Shown piece by piece: positions 35,662 through 44,751 of a DNA stretch of 64,000 nucleotides (position 1 is the stretch's first letter; every line of letters begins with the position of its first letter). The notes beneath the pieces were generated by a model, which saw only the letters and a program-made list of their open reading frames with translations, was not told the DNA's origin and did no database searches. This stretch comes from Streptomyces sp. 840.1 (lineage in GTDB: Bacteria > Actinomycetota > Actinomycetes > Streptomycetales > Streptomycetaceae): assembly GCF_003751445.1 (NCBI RefSeq), contig NZ_RJUU01000002.1, forward strand, positions 186,001 to 250,000, written 5' to 3'. The position numbers were made by a program, and so were the translations under genes.

Positions 35662-36453
35662 TCACGCGAAGGCGAGGTTGTAGAGCCCGCCCGCGAGCGC
35701 GCCGCCGATCAGGGGGCCGACGACCGGGATCCAGGCGTAGCCCCAGTCGGAACCGCCCTTGTTCGGCAGCGGAAGCAGCGCGTGCACGATGCGCGGCCCG
35801 AGGTCGCGGACCGGGTTGATCGCGTAGCCCGTCGGCCCGCCGAGCGACAGGCCGATGCCGACGACGACCAGGGCGGTGATCAGCGCGCCGAGTGCGCCGA
35901 GGCCGTTGCCCTTGTCGTTCAGGCCCTGGGTGAGGATCGCCAGGACCAGCACGACCGTGGCGATGACCTCGGTGACGACGTTCTGCACGACGTTGCGGAT
36001 CTCCGGGCCCGTCGAGAAGACACCGAGCACCGGTCCGGCCTTGGGGGCAGCGGCCTGGTCGACCATGCCCTCGTCACCCGTATGGGCCTTCAGGACCTCG
36101 GGATCGGTGAGGTGCGCCCGGAACTGTCCGTAGTAGGCCAGCCAGACCAGCACCGCGCCGATCATCGCGCCCAGGAGCTGCGAGCCGAGGTAGAGCGGTA
36201 CGTCGCTCCACTTGGTTCCGCCCTCGATCGCCAGGCCGATGGTGACGGCGGGGTTGAGGTGTGCGCCGGACACGCCGCCCGCGATGTACGCGCCGGTCAG
36301 GACCGCGAAGCCCCAGCCGAAGCTGATCGCGAGCCAGCCGGCGTTCTGCGCCTTCGAGTGCTTGAGCGTGACGGCGGCACAGACACCGGCGCCGAGCAGG
36401 ATGAGTATGGCGGTACCGATGGTCTCGCCGATGAAGATGTCGGAGCTGGACAC
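35662..36453 (-). CDS. glpF: Glycerol uptake facilitator
   Basis: The 263-residue aquaglyceroporin has six membrane helices and two half-helix loops. The first NPA is intact ([17 protein letters not shown]). The second reads [13 protein letters not shown], where NPA is NPV but the conserved RD follows, as in some actinobacterial GlpF proteins. It lets glycerol diffuse in for GlpK. First gene of the structural operon, downstream of gylR. Confidence 0.93.
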   Translation of the reverse strand: MSSSDIFIGETIGTAILILLGAGVCAAVTLKHSKAQNAGWLAISFGWGFAVLTGAYIAGGVSGAHLNPAVTIGLAIEGGTKWSDVPLYLGSQLLGAMIGAVLVWLAYYGQFRAHLTDPEVLKAHTGDEGMVDQAAAPKAGPVLGVFSTGPEIRNVVQNVVTEVIATVVLVLAILTQGLNDKGNGLGALGALITALVVVGIGLSLGGPTGYAINPVRDLGPRIVHALLPLPNKGGSDWGYAWIPVVGPLIGGALAGGLYNLAFA

Positions 36454-36578
36454 CCGCGACTCCTTTGTCCTTCGTCCAGGAAGCCGAACCCCGGGTCCCT
36501 CCGGTGGTCCGCGCCCTCATGTAAGGGCGTTACCGGCCCTAGGCACTTGTCATACCTTAACGCTTGTTTCCGTTTAGT

Positions 36579-36594
36579 GTTCGACAATGCCGAC
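36579..36594 (-). promoter_or_regulatory. Likely GylR operator before glpF
   Basis: GTTCGACAATGCCGAC lies about 125 nt upstream of glpF. The first 11 bases recur in front of gylR (37481-37491), the only such shared block I noticed between the two control regions. Confidence 0.6.
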
Positions 36595-36693
36595 CGGTGC
36601 ACGGCAGTGTTTCTCCCAGGTGAATGGGGCGTCAAGGGGTCTGTGGCCTACAACTCGATTGCGGGACCCGTAACCGATGATCGCGCACGCGGC

Positions 36694-37458
36694 TCAGAAG
36701 CGCCTGGCGCCCAGGTCGCGGGAGACCGCGCGGGCGCAGTCCCGTACCGCCGCGACCAGGTCGGGCCGCAGTCCGCCGTCCGTGCAGACCCGTTCCACCG
36801 CACCGGTCACCGCGACGGCGCCCACCGGCATCCGGCGCCGGTCGTGGATGGGTGCGGCCACCGAGGCGACGCCCTCCCAGGTCTCCTCCATGTCGGCCGC
36901 CCAGCCACGCGCGCGGATCAGGTCGAGCATCGACTCGAACTCCTGCGGATCGGTGACCGTGCGGGGCGTGAACGACTGCCGTTCGGCCTCCATGGCCTCC
37001 GTGTGCGCCACCGGGTCGTACGCCGACAGCACCTTGCCCAGGGCCGTCGAGTGGAGCGGCTGCATGGCCCCGACCTCCAGGACCTGCCGGCTGTCGTCGG
37101 GCCGGAACACGTGGTGGACGATCAGGACGCCCCGCTGGTGCAGGACGCCCAGATGGGCGCTCTCGCCGCTGGACCTGGCCAGGTCGTCCGTCCAGACCAG
37201 TGCGCGGGCCCGCAGCTCGTGGACGTCCAGATAGCTGTTGCCCAGGCGCAGCAGCTCGGCGCCGAGCTGGTAGCGGCCGGAGGCTGCGTCCTGCTCGACG
37301 AAGCCCTCGTGCTGGAGCGTGCGCAGGATGCCGTGGGCGGTGCCCTTGGCCAGGCCCAGCGACGAGGCGATGTCGGAGAGCCCCAGTCGCCGTTCGCCGC
37401 CCGCCAGCAGTCGCAGCATCGCGGCCGCCCGTTCCAGCGACTGGATGTTCTTGGCCAT
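36694..37458 (-). CDS. gylR: IclR-family glycerol operon regulator
   Basis: The 254-residue protein has an N-terminal winged helix (LERAAAMLRLLA, SDIASSLGLAKGTAHGILRTL) and an IclR effector domain with LHSTALGKVLSAYD and a ligand-pocket region near TGAVERVC. Position and similarity match GylR, the glycerol-3-phosphate-responsive repressor of the Streptomyces gyl operon and of itself. ATG 37458 starts at MAKNIQSLERAA, where homology begins. It is divergent from metH. Confidence 0.93.
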   Translation of the reverse strand: MAKNIQSLERAAAMLRLLAGGERRLGLSDIASSLGLAKGTAHGILRTLQHEGFVEQDAASGRYQLGAELLRLGNSYLDVHELRARALVWTDDLARSSGESAHLGVLHQRGVLIVHHVFRPDDSRQVLEVGAMQPLHSTALGKVLSAYDPVAHTEAMEAERQSFTPRTVTDPQEFESMLDLIRARGWAADMEETWEGVASVAAPIHDRRRMPVGAVAVTGAVERVCTDGGLRPDLVAAVRDCARAVSRDLGARRF

Positions 37459-37480
37459 CGCGCCGTACTCCTCCACTGTG

Positions 37481-37497
37481 GTTCGACAATGCTGAAC
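37481..37497 (-). promoter_or_regulatory. Likely GylR autoregulatory operator
   Basis: GTTCGACAATGCTGAAC is a dyad (GTTC-N9-GAAC) 22 nt before gylR. Its first 11 bases match the glpF-side copy. A further dyad, CGGTCG-ATGC-CGACCG, lies at 37503-37518. Confidence 0.6.
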
Positions 37498-37696
37498 ACT
37501 ATCGGTCGATGCCGACCGGTGCTCGATCGCAGGAGAAGTCTGCGGCACCCCGCCGGTCCGGACGGCCCCCGGAACAGCATGCAGTCCGATTCGTGGACGG
37601 AGTCACGGCCCGGGACGTCGCCCGGCTAGGCTGGCCAGGTGCGCCTTCCGCCGAAGCCGCAAAGCCGACAGCCGTCGCATCCCAGGGAGTACATCC

Positions 37697-40600
37697 ATGG
37701 CCCCGTCGCCGACCCCTTCAGCCGACAGCAGGACCCGGACCGCAGCGCTCCGTGAGGCGCTCGCCACCCGAGTGGTGGTCGCCGACGGTGCCATGGGCAC
37801 CATGCTGCAGGCCCAGGACCCCACGCTCGAGGACTTCGAGAACCTCGAGGGCTGCAACGAGATCCTGAACCTCACGCGCCCCGACATCGTGCGCTCCGTG
37901 CATGAGGAGTACTTCGCGGTCGGCGTGGACTGTGTGGAGACGAACACCTTCGGCGCCAACCACTCGGCGGCGAACGAGTACGAGATCGCCGACCGGATCG
38001 TCGAACTGTCCGAGTCGGGTGCCCGTATCGCCCGCGAGGTCGCCGACGAGTTCACCGCGAAGGACGGCCGCCAGCGCTGGGTCCTCGGCTCCGTGGGGCC
38101 CGGCACCAAGCTGCCCTCGCTCGGTCACATCGCGTACGACGTGCTGCGGGACGGCTACCAGCAGAACGCGGAGGGCCTGCTCGCCGGCGGCGCGGACGCC
38201 CTGATCGTGGAGACCACGCAGGACCTGCTGCAGACGAAGTCCAGCCTGATCGGCGCGCGCCGGGCGATGGACGCACTGGGTATCGACGTGCCGCTGATCT
38301 GCTCGCTCGCCTTCGAGACGACCGGCGTCATGCTGCTCGGCTCCGAGATCGGCGCCGCGCTGACCGCCCTCGAGCCGCTCGGCATCGACCTGATCGGGCT
38401 GAACTGCTCGACGGGCCCGGACGAGATGAGCGAGCACCTGCGCTATCTGGCCCAGCACTCGCGTACACCGCTGATGTGCATGCCGAACGCCGGTCTGCCC
38501 GTGCTGACCAAGGACGGGGCGCACTTCCCGCTCGGCCCCGAGGGGCTGGCGGACGCGCAGGAGACCTTCGTCAGCGACTACGGCCTGTCCCTGATCGGCG
38601 GCTGCTGCGGTACGACGCCCGAGCATCTGCGCCAGGTCGTCGAGCGGGCCCGTGGCCTCACCCCCGCGGTCCGCGACCCGCGGCCCGAGCCCGGCGCCGC
38701 CTCGCTCTACCAGACCGTGCCCTTCCGGCAGGACACCTCGTACCTCGCCATCGGTGAGCGGACGAACGCGAATGGGTCGAAGAAGTTCCGTGAGGCGATG
38801 CTGGAGGCGCGGTGGGACGACTGTGTGGAGATGGCGCGTGACCAGATCCGCGAGGGCGCGCACCTGCTCGATCTCTGCGTCGACTACGTGGGGCGCGACG
38901 GGGTCGCGGACATGGCGGAGCTGGCCGGACGGTTCGCGACCGCCTCCACGCTGCCGATCGTGCTGGACTCCACCGAGCTGCCCGTGCTGCGGGCCGGCCT
39001 GGAGAAGCTCGGCGGGCGCGCGGTCCTGAACTCGGTGAACTACGAGGACGGTGACGGGCCCGAGTCGCGCTTCGTGAAGGTGACGCAGCTGGCCGCCGAG
39101 CACGGTGCGGCGCTGATCGCCCTGACCATCGACGAGGAGGGCCAGGCCCGTACCGTCGAGCACAAGGTGGCCATCGCGGAGCGGCTCATCGAGGACCTCA
39201 CGGGCAACTGGGGCATTCACGAGTCGGACATCCTCATCGACTGCCTGACCTTCACCATCTGCACCGGGCAGGAGGAGTCGCGCAAGGACGGCATCGCCAC
39301 GATCGGGGCGATCCGTGAGCTGAAGAAGCGCCACCCCGACGTCCAGACCACCCTCGGCCTGTCCAACATCTCCTTCGGTCTCAACCCGGCGGCCCGCGTC
39401 GTCCTGAACTCGGTCTTCCTCGACGAGTGTGTGAAGGCGGGGCTGGACTCCGCGATCGTGCACGCGTCGAAGATCCTGCCGATCGCGCGGCTGGACGAGG
39501 AGCAGGTCAAGGTCGCCCACGACCTGATCTACGACCGCCGCGCCGAGGACTACGACCCGCTGCAGCGGCTCATGGAGCTCTTCGAGGGCGTCAACATGAA
39601 GTCGATGAAGGAGGGCAAGGCCGAGGAGCTCCTCGCGCTGCCTCTGGACGAGCGGCTTCAGCGCCGGATCATCGACGGCGAGAAGAAGGGGCTGGAGGCC
39701 GACCTCGACGAGGCCCTGCAGACGCGTCCCGCGCTCGACATCGTCAACGACACCCTGCTGGAGGGCATGAAGGTCGTCGGCGAGCTGTTCGGCTCCGGCC
39801 AGATGCAGTTGCCCTTCGTGCTCCAGTCAGCCGAGGTCATGAAGACCGCGGTGGCCCATCTGGAGCCGCACATGGAGAAGTCGGACGCCGAGGGCAAGGG
39901 CACCATCGTGCTGGCCACCGTCCGCGGCGACGTCCACGACATCGGCAAGAACCTCGTCGACATCATCCTGTCCAACAACGGCTACAACGTCGTCAACATC
40001 GGCATCAAGCAGCCCGTCTCCGCGATCCTGGAAGCCGCCGAGGAGAACCGCGCCGACGTCATCGGCATGTCCGGCCTCCTGGTCAAGTCCACCGTGATCA
40101 TGAAGGAGAACCTCCAGGAGCTCAACCAGCGCAAGCTGGCCGCCGAGTACCCGGTCATCCTGGGCGGCGCCGCCCTGACCCGCGCCTACGTCGAACAGGA
40201 CCTCCACGAGATCTACGAGGGCGAGGTCCGCTACGCCCGGGACGCCTTCGAGGGCCTGCGGCTGATGGACGCGCTCATCGGGGTCAAGCGCGGCGTTCCG
40301 GGTGCCGTCCTGCCCGAGCTCAAACAGCGCCGGGTGCCCAAGCGCGAGGCGGCCGTGCTGGAGGTCGAGGAGCCGGAGGAGGGCGTGCGTTCCGACGTCT
40401 CGGTCACCAACCCCGTCCCCGAGCCCCCGTTCTGGGGCACCCGGGTCGTCAAGGGCATCCAGCTCAAGGAGTACGCCTCCTGGCTCGACGAGGGCGCACT
40501 CTTCAAGGGCCAGTGGGGCCTCAAGCAGGCCCGCGCCGGCGACGGACCCACGTACGAGGAGCTGGTCGAGACCGAGGGCCGGCCGCACCTGCGGGGCTGG

Positions 40601-41209
40601 CTCGACAAGCTGCACACCGAGAACCTGCTGGAAGCGGCCGTCGTCTACGGCTACTTCCCCTGCGTCTCCAAGGGCGACGACCTGATCCTGCTGCACGAGG
40701 ACGGCTCGGAGCGCACCCGCTTCACCTTCCCGCGCCAGCGCCGCGGCCGCCGCCTCTGCCTCGCCGACTTCTTCCGCCCCGAGGAGTCCGGCGAGACGGA
40801 CGTCATCGGCCTCCAGGTCGTCACCGTCGGATCGCGGATCGGCGGCGAGACCGCCAAGCTCTTCGAGGCCAACGCCTACCGCGACTACCTGGAGCTGCAC
40901 GGCCTCTCCGTCCAGCTGGCCGAGGCCCTCGCCGAGTACTGGCACGCCCGGGTCCGCTCGGAGCTCGGCTTCGCGGGCGAGGACCCGGCCGACGTAGAGG
41001 ACATGTTCGCGCTGAAGTACCGCGGCGCGCGATTCTCCCTCGGCTACGGCGCCTGCCCGGACCTGGAGGACCGGGCCAAGATCGCCGACCTGCTCCAGCC
41101 CGAGCGGATCGGCGTGCACCTGTCCGAGGAGTTCCAGCTCCACCCGGAGCAGTCCACCGACGCGATCGTCATCCACCACCCGGAGGCGAAGTACTTCAAC
41201 GCGCGGTAA
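37697..41209 (+). CDS. metH: Cobalamin-dependent methionine synthase
   Basis: The 1170-residue MetH transfers the methyl of 5-methyltetrahydrofolate to homocysteine. Domains in order: homocysteine-binding (1-330, zinc Cys in LNCSTGP and GGCCGTTP), pterin-binding (about 350-620), cap plus B12-binding with DVHDIGKN (lower-ligand His747), and the AdoMet activation domain (about 880-1170, with RGARFSLGYGACPDLEDR). All are complete. I looked for a cobalamin riboswitch in the 238 nt between gylR and metH and saw none. Confidence 0.97.
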   Translation: MAPSPTPSADSRTRTAALREALATRVVVADGAMGTMLQAQDPTLEDFENLEGCNEILNLTRPDIVRSVHEEYFAVGVDCVETNTFGANHSAANEYEIADRIVELSESGARIAREVADEFTAKDGRQRWVLGSVGPGTKLPSLGHIAYDVLRDGYQQNAEGLLAGGADALIVETTQDLLQTKSSLIGARRAMDALGIDVPLICSLAFETTGVMLLGSEIGAALTALEPLGIDLIGLNCSTGPDEMSEHLRYLAQHSRTPLMCMPNAGLPVLTKDGAHFPLGPEGLADAQETFVSDYGLSLIGGCCGTTPEHLRQVVERARGLTPAVRDPRPEPGAASLYQTVPFRQDTSYLAIGERTNANGSKKFREAMLEARWDDCVEMARDQIREGAHLLDLCVDYVGRDGVADMAELAGRFATASTLPIVLDSTELPVLRAGLEKLGGRAVLNSVNYEDGDGPESRFVKVTQLAAEHGAALIALTIDEEGQARTVEHKVAIAERLIEDLTGNWGIHESDILIDCLTFTICTGQEESRKDGIATIGAIRELKKRHPDVQTTLGLSNISFGLNPAARVVLNSVFLDECVKAGLDSAIVHASKILPIARLDEEQVKVAHDLIYDRRAEDYDPLQRLMELFEGVNMKSMKEGKAEELLALPLDERLQRRIIDGEKKGLEADLDEALQTRPALDIVNDTLLEGMKVVGELFGSGQMQLPFVLQSAEVMKTAVAHLEPHMEKSDAEGKGTIVLATVRGDVHDIGKNLVDIILSNNGYNVVNIGIKQPVSAILEAAEENRADVIGMSGLLVKSTVIMKENLQELNQRKLAAEYPVILGGAALTRAYVEQDLHEIYEGEVRYARDAFEGLRLMDALIGVKRGVPGAVLPELKQRRVPKREAAVLEVEEPEEGVRSDVSVTNPVPEPPFWGTRVVKGIQLKEYASWLDEGALFKGQWGLKQARAGDGPTYEELVETEGRPHLRGWLDKLHTENLLEAAVVYGYFPCVSKGDDLILLHEDGSERTRFTFPRQRRGRRLCLADFFRPEESGETDVIGLQVVTVGSRIGGETAKLFEANAYRDYLELHGLSVQLAEALAEYWHARVRSELGFAGEDPADVEDMFALKYRGARFSLGYGACPDLEDRAKIADLLQPERIGVHLSEEFQLHPEQSTDAIVIHHPEAKYFNAR

Positions 41210-41263
41210 GGCACTGTTCAACGCGTGGTAGCCGGACGAGTCGTACACTGGTCGGTCCAGTGC

Positions 41264-41302
41264 AGGCCGGTCACCGTTCCTCGGGGGAACGGTGACCGGC
41301 CT
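41264..41302 (+). terminator. Terminator after metH
   Basis: A perfect 17-bp stem (41264-41280 with 41286-41302) and 5-nt loop, followed by TCTCG, end 27 nt before the HAD gene start. Confidence 0.8.
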
Positions 41303-41329
41303 TCTCGCCCCTCATGAAAGGTGTGCCGG

Positions 41330-42031
41330 ATGACCAGTACGATTCCCGCGTCCCTGACCCGTACGGCAGAGGGTGCGGCCCTGCAGGCCGTGCTCCTCGA
41401 CATGGACGGCACCCTGGTCGACACCGAGGGCTTCTGGTGGGACGTCGAGAAGGAGGTCTTCGCCGACCTCGGGCACACGCTGGAGGAGTCCTGGCGTGAA
41501 GTGGTCGTCGGCGGCCCGATGACCCGCAGCGCCGGGTACCTGATCGAAGCCACCGGCGCCGACATCACCCTCCCGGAGGTGACCGTGCTGCTCAACGACC
41601 GCTTCGAGAAGCGCATCGGCCTCGGGGTGCCCCTGATGCCCGGAGCGGCCCGGCTCCTGGCCGAGCTGGGCAGACACCGGATCCCCACCGCCCTGGTCTC
41701 GGCCTCGCACCGGCGGATCATCGACCGGGTGCTGGACTCCGTGGGGCACCATCACTTCGCACTGACCGTCGCGGGCGACGAGGTCACCCGGACGAAGCCG
41801 CACCCGGAGCCGTATCTCGCCGCCGCCGCAGGCTTCGGGGCCGACCCCCGGTTCTGCGCGGTCATCGAGGACACGGCGACCGGAGTCGCCGCGGCGGAGG
41901 CCGCCGGGTGCCGGGTGGTCGCCGTGCCGTCGGTGTCACCGATCGCACCCGCCCCCGGCCGCGTCGTCGTGACTTCTCTCGAAGAAGTCGATCTCGCATT
42001 TCTCAGGGGCCTGGTCACGGGAATGCATTGA
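41330..42031 (+). CDS. HAD-family hydrolase
   Basis: The 233-residue protein has all HAD motifs: LLDMDGTLVDTEG (nucleophile and acid/base Asp), ALVSASHRR (motif II), the Lys of RTKPHPEPYL (motif III) and AVIEDTATGVAAAEAAGC (motif IV), with a helical cap after motif I. It resembles beta-phosphoglucomutase/phosphatase-type enzymes; the substrate is unknown. ATG 41330 is used, with GAAAGG upstream. Confidence 0.88.
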   Translation: MTSTIPASLTRTAEGAALQAVLLDMDGTLVDTEGFWWDVEKEVFADLGHTLEESWREVVVGGPMTRSAGYLIEATGADITLPEVTVLLNDRFEKRIGLGVPLMPGAARLLAELGRHRIPTALVSASHRRIIDRVLDSVGHHHFALTVAGDEVTRTKPHPEPYLAAAAGFGADPRFCAVIEDTATGVAAAEAAGCRVVAVPSVSPIAPAPGRVVVTSLEEVDLAFLRGLVTGMH

Positions 42032-42406
42032 GCCGTACACCGGGAGTGCTTCTGTGAATGAATGGAAAATCTCTCTGCGTCGGACGTGCGTATTCTGTCG
42101 CACTCGCGTGTAAGTAAGTCGGGTGCATGTCAATACCCTGAAGTCTTCATCGATCCCTTGAGTAAGTGACCTTCGTCACCCGAATGGCCGCCAATGTGTT
42201 CGGGAGTTTCGCCCGGCTGCCCGGTTTGACGTACCCAAGTGTCCCGGTTCGTGAATGCCTGTACGAATCATTCCGGCAGCCGGTGAACAGCGCTCCACAC
42301 ATTCCCGTCACCACTCCATTACGCACCGGACGGATCCGGTCCGGCATTGCCGGTGGTGCCTACTAATGTCGTTTTCTCCATGACCGCATGAGGGAGAACG
42401 TCCAGG
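42032..42406. other. Intergenic stretch without a gene
   Basis: This region is less GC-rich than its surroundings and has no supported reading frame. A small GTGAC-CTTC-GTCAC hairpin lies near 42166-42180, and a CGGAC...GTCCG dyad near 42327-42345. It probably carries the promoter region of the peptide-binding lipoprotein gene. Confidence 0.5.
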
Positions 42407-44002
42407 ATGAACCGCAAGACACTGGTGCTGCCGGCCGTCGTCGGCCTGCTCGCGCCCGTACTCGCCGCGTGCGGCGCGACGGACGGTGGGAGCGATGGTG
42501 GCGGCGCCATCGTTGTCGGCACCACGGACCGGTTCGTCGGCTCGAAGGACGCCCCCGCACCACTCGACCCGGCCGTCGGCTACGAGGCGGGCGTCTGGAA
42601 CGTCCTGCGGCAGACCGTGCAGACCCTGACGCACATCCCGCGCGGCGGCGGCGAGCCGGTGCCCGAGGCCGCCGAGAGCTGCTCCTTCACCGACACGGCC
42701 AACGAGAGCTACCGCTGCAAGCTGCGCGGCGGCCTCGAATTCGCCGACGGCAGCGCGGTCACCGCCGAGGACGTCAAGTACTCCATCGACCGCGTCATCC
42801 GCATCAAGTCCACCAATGGACCCGTCGCCCTGCTCGACAACATCGACACCGTCGAGACCAAGGGCGACCGCGAGGTCATATTCCACCTCCGGACCTCGGA
42901 CGCGACCTTCCCCTACAAGCTCGCCACCCCGTCCGCCGGAATAATCCAGCCCGCCAAATACCCGGCGGCCTCGGCACGCGACGGATTCCAGGTGGACGGC
43001 TCCGGTCCGTACACGATGAAGCCGGAAGTGAAGAACAATCAGGTCGTGAAAGTCGTCTTCACAAAGAATCCCCGCTACCGGGGAGATCTCAAGGTGCTGA
43101 ACGACAAGGTCGAACTGGATCTCTTCCCCGACGCCGCCGCCATGGGCAAGGCGCTCGACGAGAAGAAGATCGACATGATGACCCGAACCATGTCGCCGAA
43201 GCAGTCGCAGAAGATGCTGGAGCACCCCAAGGACGGCATCAAGCTGACCGAGATGCCCGGCCTCGCCATCAGCTACATCGGATTCGACACCCACGACCCC
43301 GCCGTGAAGAACAAGGCCGTCCGCCAGGCCATGGCCCAGGTCATCGACCGGGGCCAGATCGCGAGCGAGGTGTACGGCACCACGGCCGAACCGCTGTACT
43401 CGCTCATCCCGTCCAGCATCGCCGGACACACCAACTCGTTCTTCAACAAGTACGGCGAGCCCAGCACGGCCAAGGCCGCGGCGATCCTGAAGGACGCCGG
43501 AATCCACACCCCGGTGAAGTTCACCCTCCACTACACGACCGACCACTACGGCGACGCGACCGCCGCCGAGTTCAGGACCCTGCGGAGGCAGCTCAACGAC
43601 ACGGGCCTGTTCGACGTGTCCGTCGAAGGAACCCCCTGGCAGAAGTACCGTCCGGCCGAACTGCGCGGCGATTACGCCGCCTACGGCATGGGCTGGTTCC
43701 CCGACTTCCCGGACCCGGACAACTACACGGCGCCGTTCCTCGACAAGAACAACTTCCTCAACTCGCCCTACCGGTCGGCCCTCGCCCAGAAGACGCTCAT
43801 CCCGCAGTCCCGCCGCGAGGCCGACCGCAGCATCGCGGCCAAAACCTTCAAGCAGCTCCAGGACATCGTCGCCGAGGACGTCCCGGTCCTCCCGGTCTGG
43901 CAGGGCAAGCAGTACGTCGCCTCCCGCGAAGGCCTCACCGGCGTGGAGTGGGCGGTCAACTCCTCCGCCGACCTCCAGCTCTGGGAGCTGGGCACCGACT
44001 GA
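42407..44002 (+). CDS. Peptide-type ABC solute-binding lipoprotein
   Basis: The 531-residue family 5 (OppA/DppA-like) lipoprotein has lipobox LAAC, then LDPAVGYEAGVWNVLRQTVQTLT, the family-typical GLEFADGSAVTAEDVKYSIDRVI and GSGPYTMK, and a C-terminal EDVPVLPVWQGKQYV. It would bind an oligopeptide or similar ligand outside the membrane. No permease or ATPase gene accompanies it in this window, so it either uses a distant transporter or acts as a sensor. Confidence 0.88.
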   Translation: MNRKTLVLPAVVGLLAPVLAACGATDGGSDGGGAIVVGTTDRFVGSKDAPAPLDPAVGYEAGVWNVLRQTVQTLTHIPRGGGEPVPEAAESCSFTDTANESYRCKLRGGLEFADGSAVTAEDVKYSIDRVIRIKSTNGPVALLDNIDTVETKGDREVIFHLRTSDATFPYKLATPSAGIIQPAKYPAASARDGFQVDGSGPYTMKPEVKNNQVVKVVFTKNPRYRGDLKVLNDKVELDLFPDAAAMGKALDEKKIDMMTRTMSPKQSQKMLEHPKDGIKLTEMPGLAISYIGFDTHDPAVKNKAVRQAMAQVIDRGQIASEVYGTTAEPLYSLIPSSIAGHTNSFFNKYGEPSTAKAAAILKDAGIHTPVKFTLHYTTDHYGDATAAEFRTLRRQLNDTGLFDVSVEGTPWQKYRPAELRGDYAAYGMGWFPDFPDPDNYTAPFLDKNNFLNSPYRSALAQKTLIPQSRREADRSIAAKTFKQLQDIVAEDVPVLPVWQGKQYVASREGLTGVEWAVNSSADLQLWELGTD

Positions 44003-44071
44003 GCCCCGGACAGCGCCCCGGCCGCCGCCCCCCGGCCGTCACTCCGGGCCCCGCGCCCCGGCCCCGCCGGG

Positions 44072-44743
44072 TCACTGGGCGCCGGGGCGCACCAGTCCGC
44101 TCTCGTAGGCGTAGACCGCCGCCTGCACCCGGTCACGCAGCCCCAGCTTCGTCAGCACATGGCCCACATGCGTCTTGACCGTCGTCTCACTGACGAACAG
44201 GTCAGCGGCGATCTCGGCATTCGACAGACCGCGCGCCACGAGCTTCAGAACCTCCACCTCGCGGTCCGTCAACGTGTTGAGCGTGTCCGGAACCGGCTCC
44301 TCGCCCGACGGCAGATGATCCGCGTACTTGTCCAGCAGCCGCCGCGTGATGCTCGGAGCGAGCATCGCCTCGCCACCCGCGACCACCCGGATCGCCTGCA
44401 CCAGCTCATTGGCCGGAGCATCCTTCAGCAGGAAGCCACTGGCCCCGGCACGCAGCGCCTCCACCACGTACTCATCGAGATCGAACGTGGTGAGGACCAG
44501 CACCTTCGCCGGACCGTCCTTACCGGGGCCGGTGATCTGGCGCGTCGCCTCCACACCGTCCATCCGCGGCATCCGGATGTCCATCAGCACCACATCGGGC
44601 TGCAGCGCCCGCACCTGGTCGAGAGCCTGGAGACCGTCACCGGCCTCACCCACCACCGCGAGATCGCCCTCCGCCTCCAGAATCATCCGGAAGCCGGTGC
44701 GCAGCAGCGGTTGGTCATCGACCAGTAGGACGCGGATAGCCAC
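44072..44743 (-). CDS. NarL-type response regulator (orphan)
   Basis: The 223-residue protein has a receiver domain with acidic pair VDDQ, phospho-acceptor D55 (VLMDIRMPRMDG), Thr in LVLTTFD and Lys in GFLLKDAP. The C-terminal LuxR-type helix-turn-helix contains LTDREVEVLKLVARGLSNAEIAADLFVSETTVKTHV. No histidine kinase is adjacent, unusual for a NarL-type regulator with all phosphorylation residues intact. It converges with the binding-lipoprotein gene. Confidence 0.9.
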   Translation of the reverse strand: MAIRVLLVDDQPLLRTGFRMILEAEGDLAVVGEAGDGLQALDQVRALQPDVVLMDIRMPRMDGVEATRQITGPGKDGPAKVLVLTTFDLDEYVVEALRAGASGFLLKDAPANELVQAIRVVAGGEAMLAPSITRRLLDKYADHLPSGEEPVPDTLNTLTDREVEVLKLVARGLSNAEIAADLFVSETTVKTHVGHVLTKLGLRDRVQAAVYAYESGLVRPGAQ

Positions 44744-44751
44744 GGTTCTCC

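Noticed and set aside
37459..37696. Possible cobalamin or S-adenosylhomocysteine riboswitch before metH
   Set aside because: I saw no B12-box-like conserved segment or the expected stems in the gylR-metH gap.
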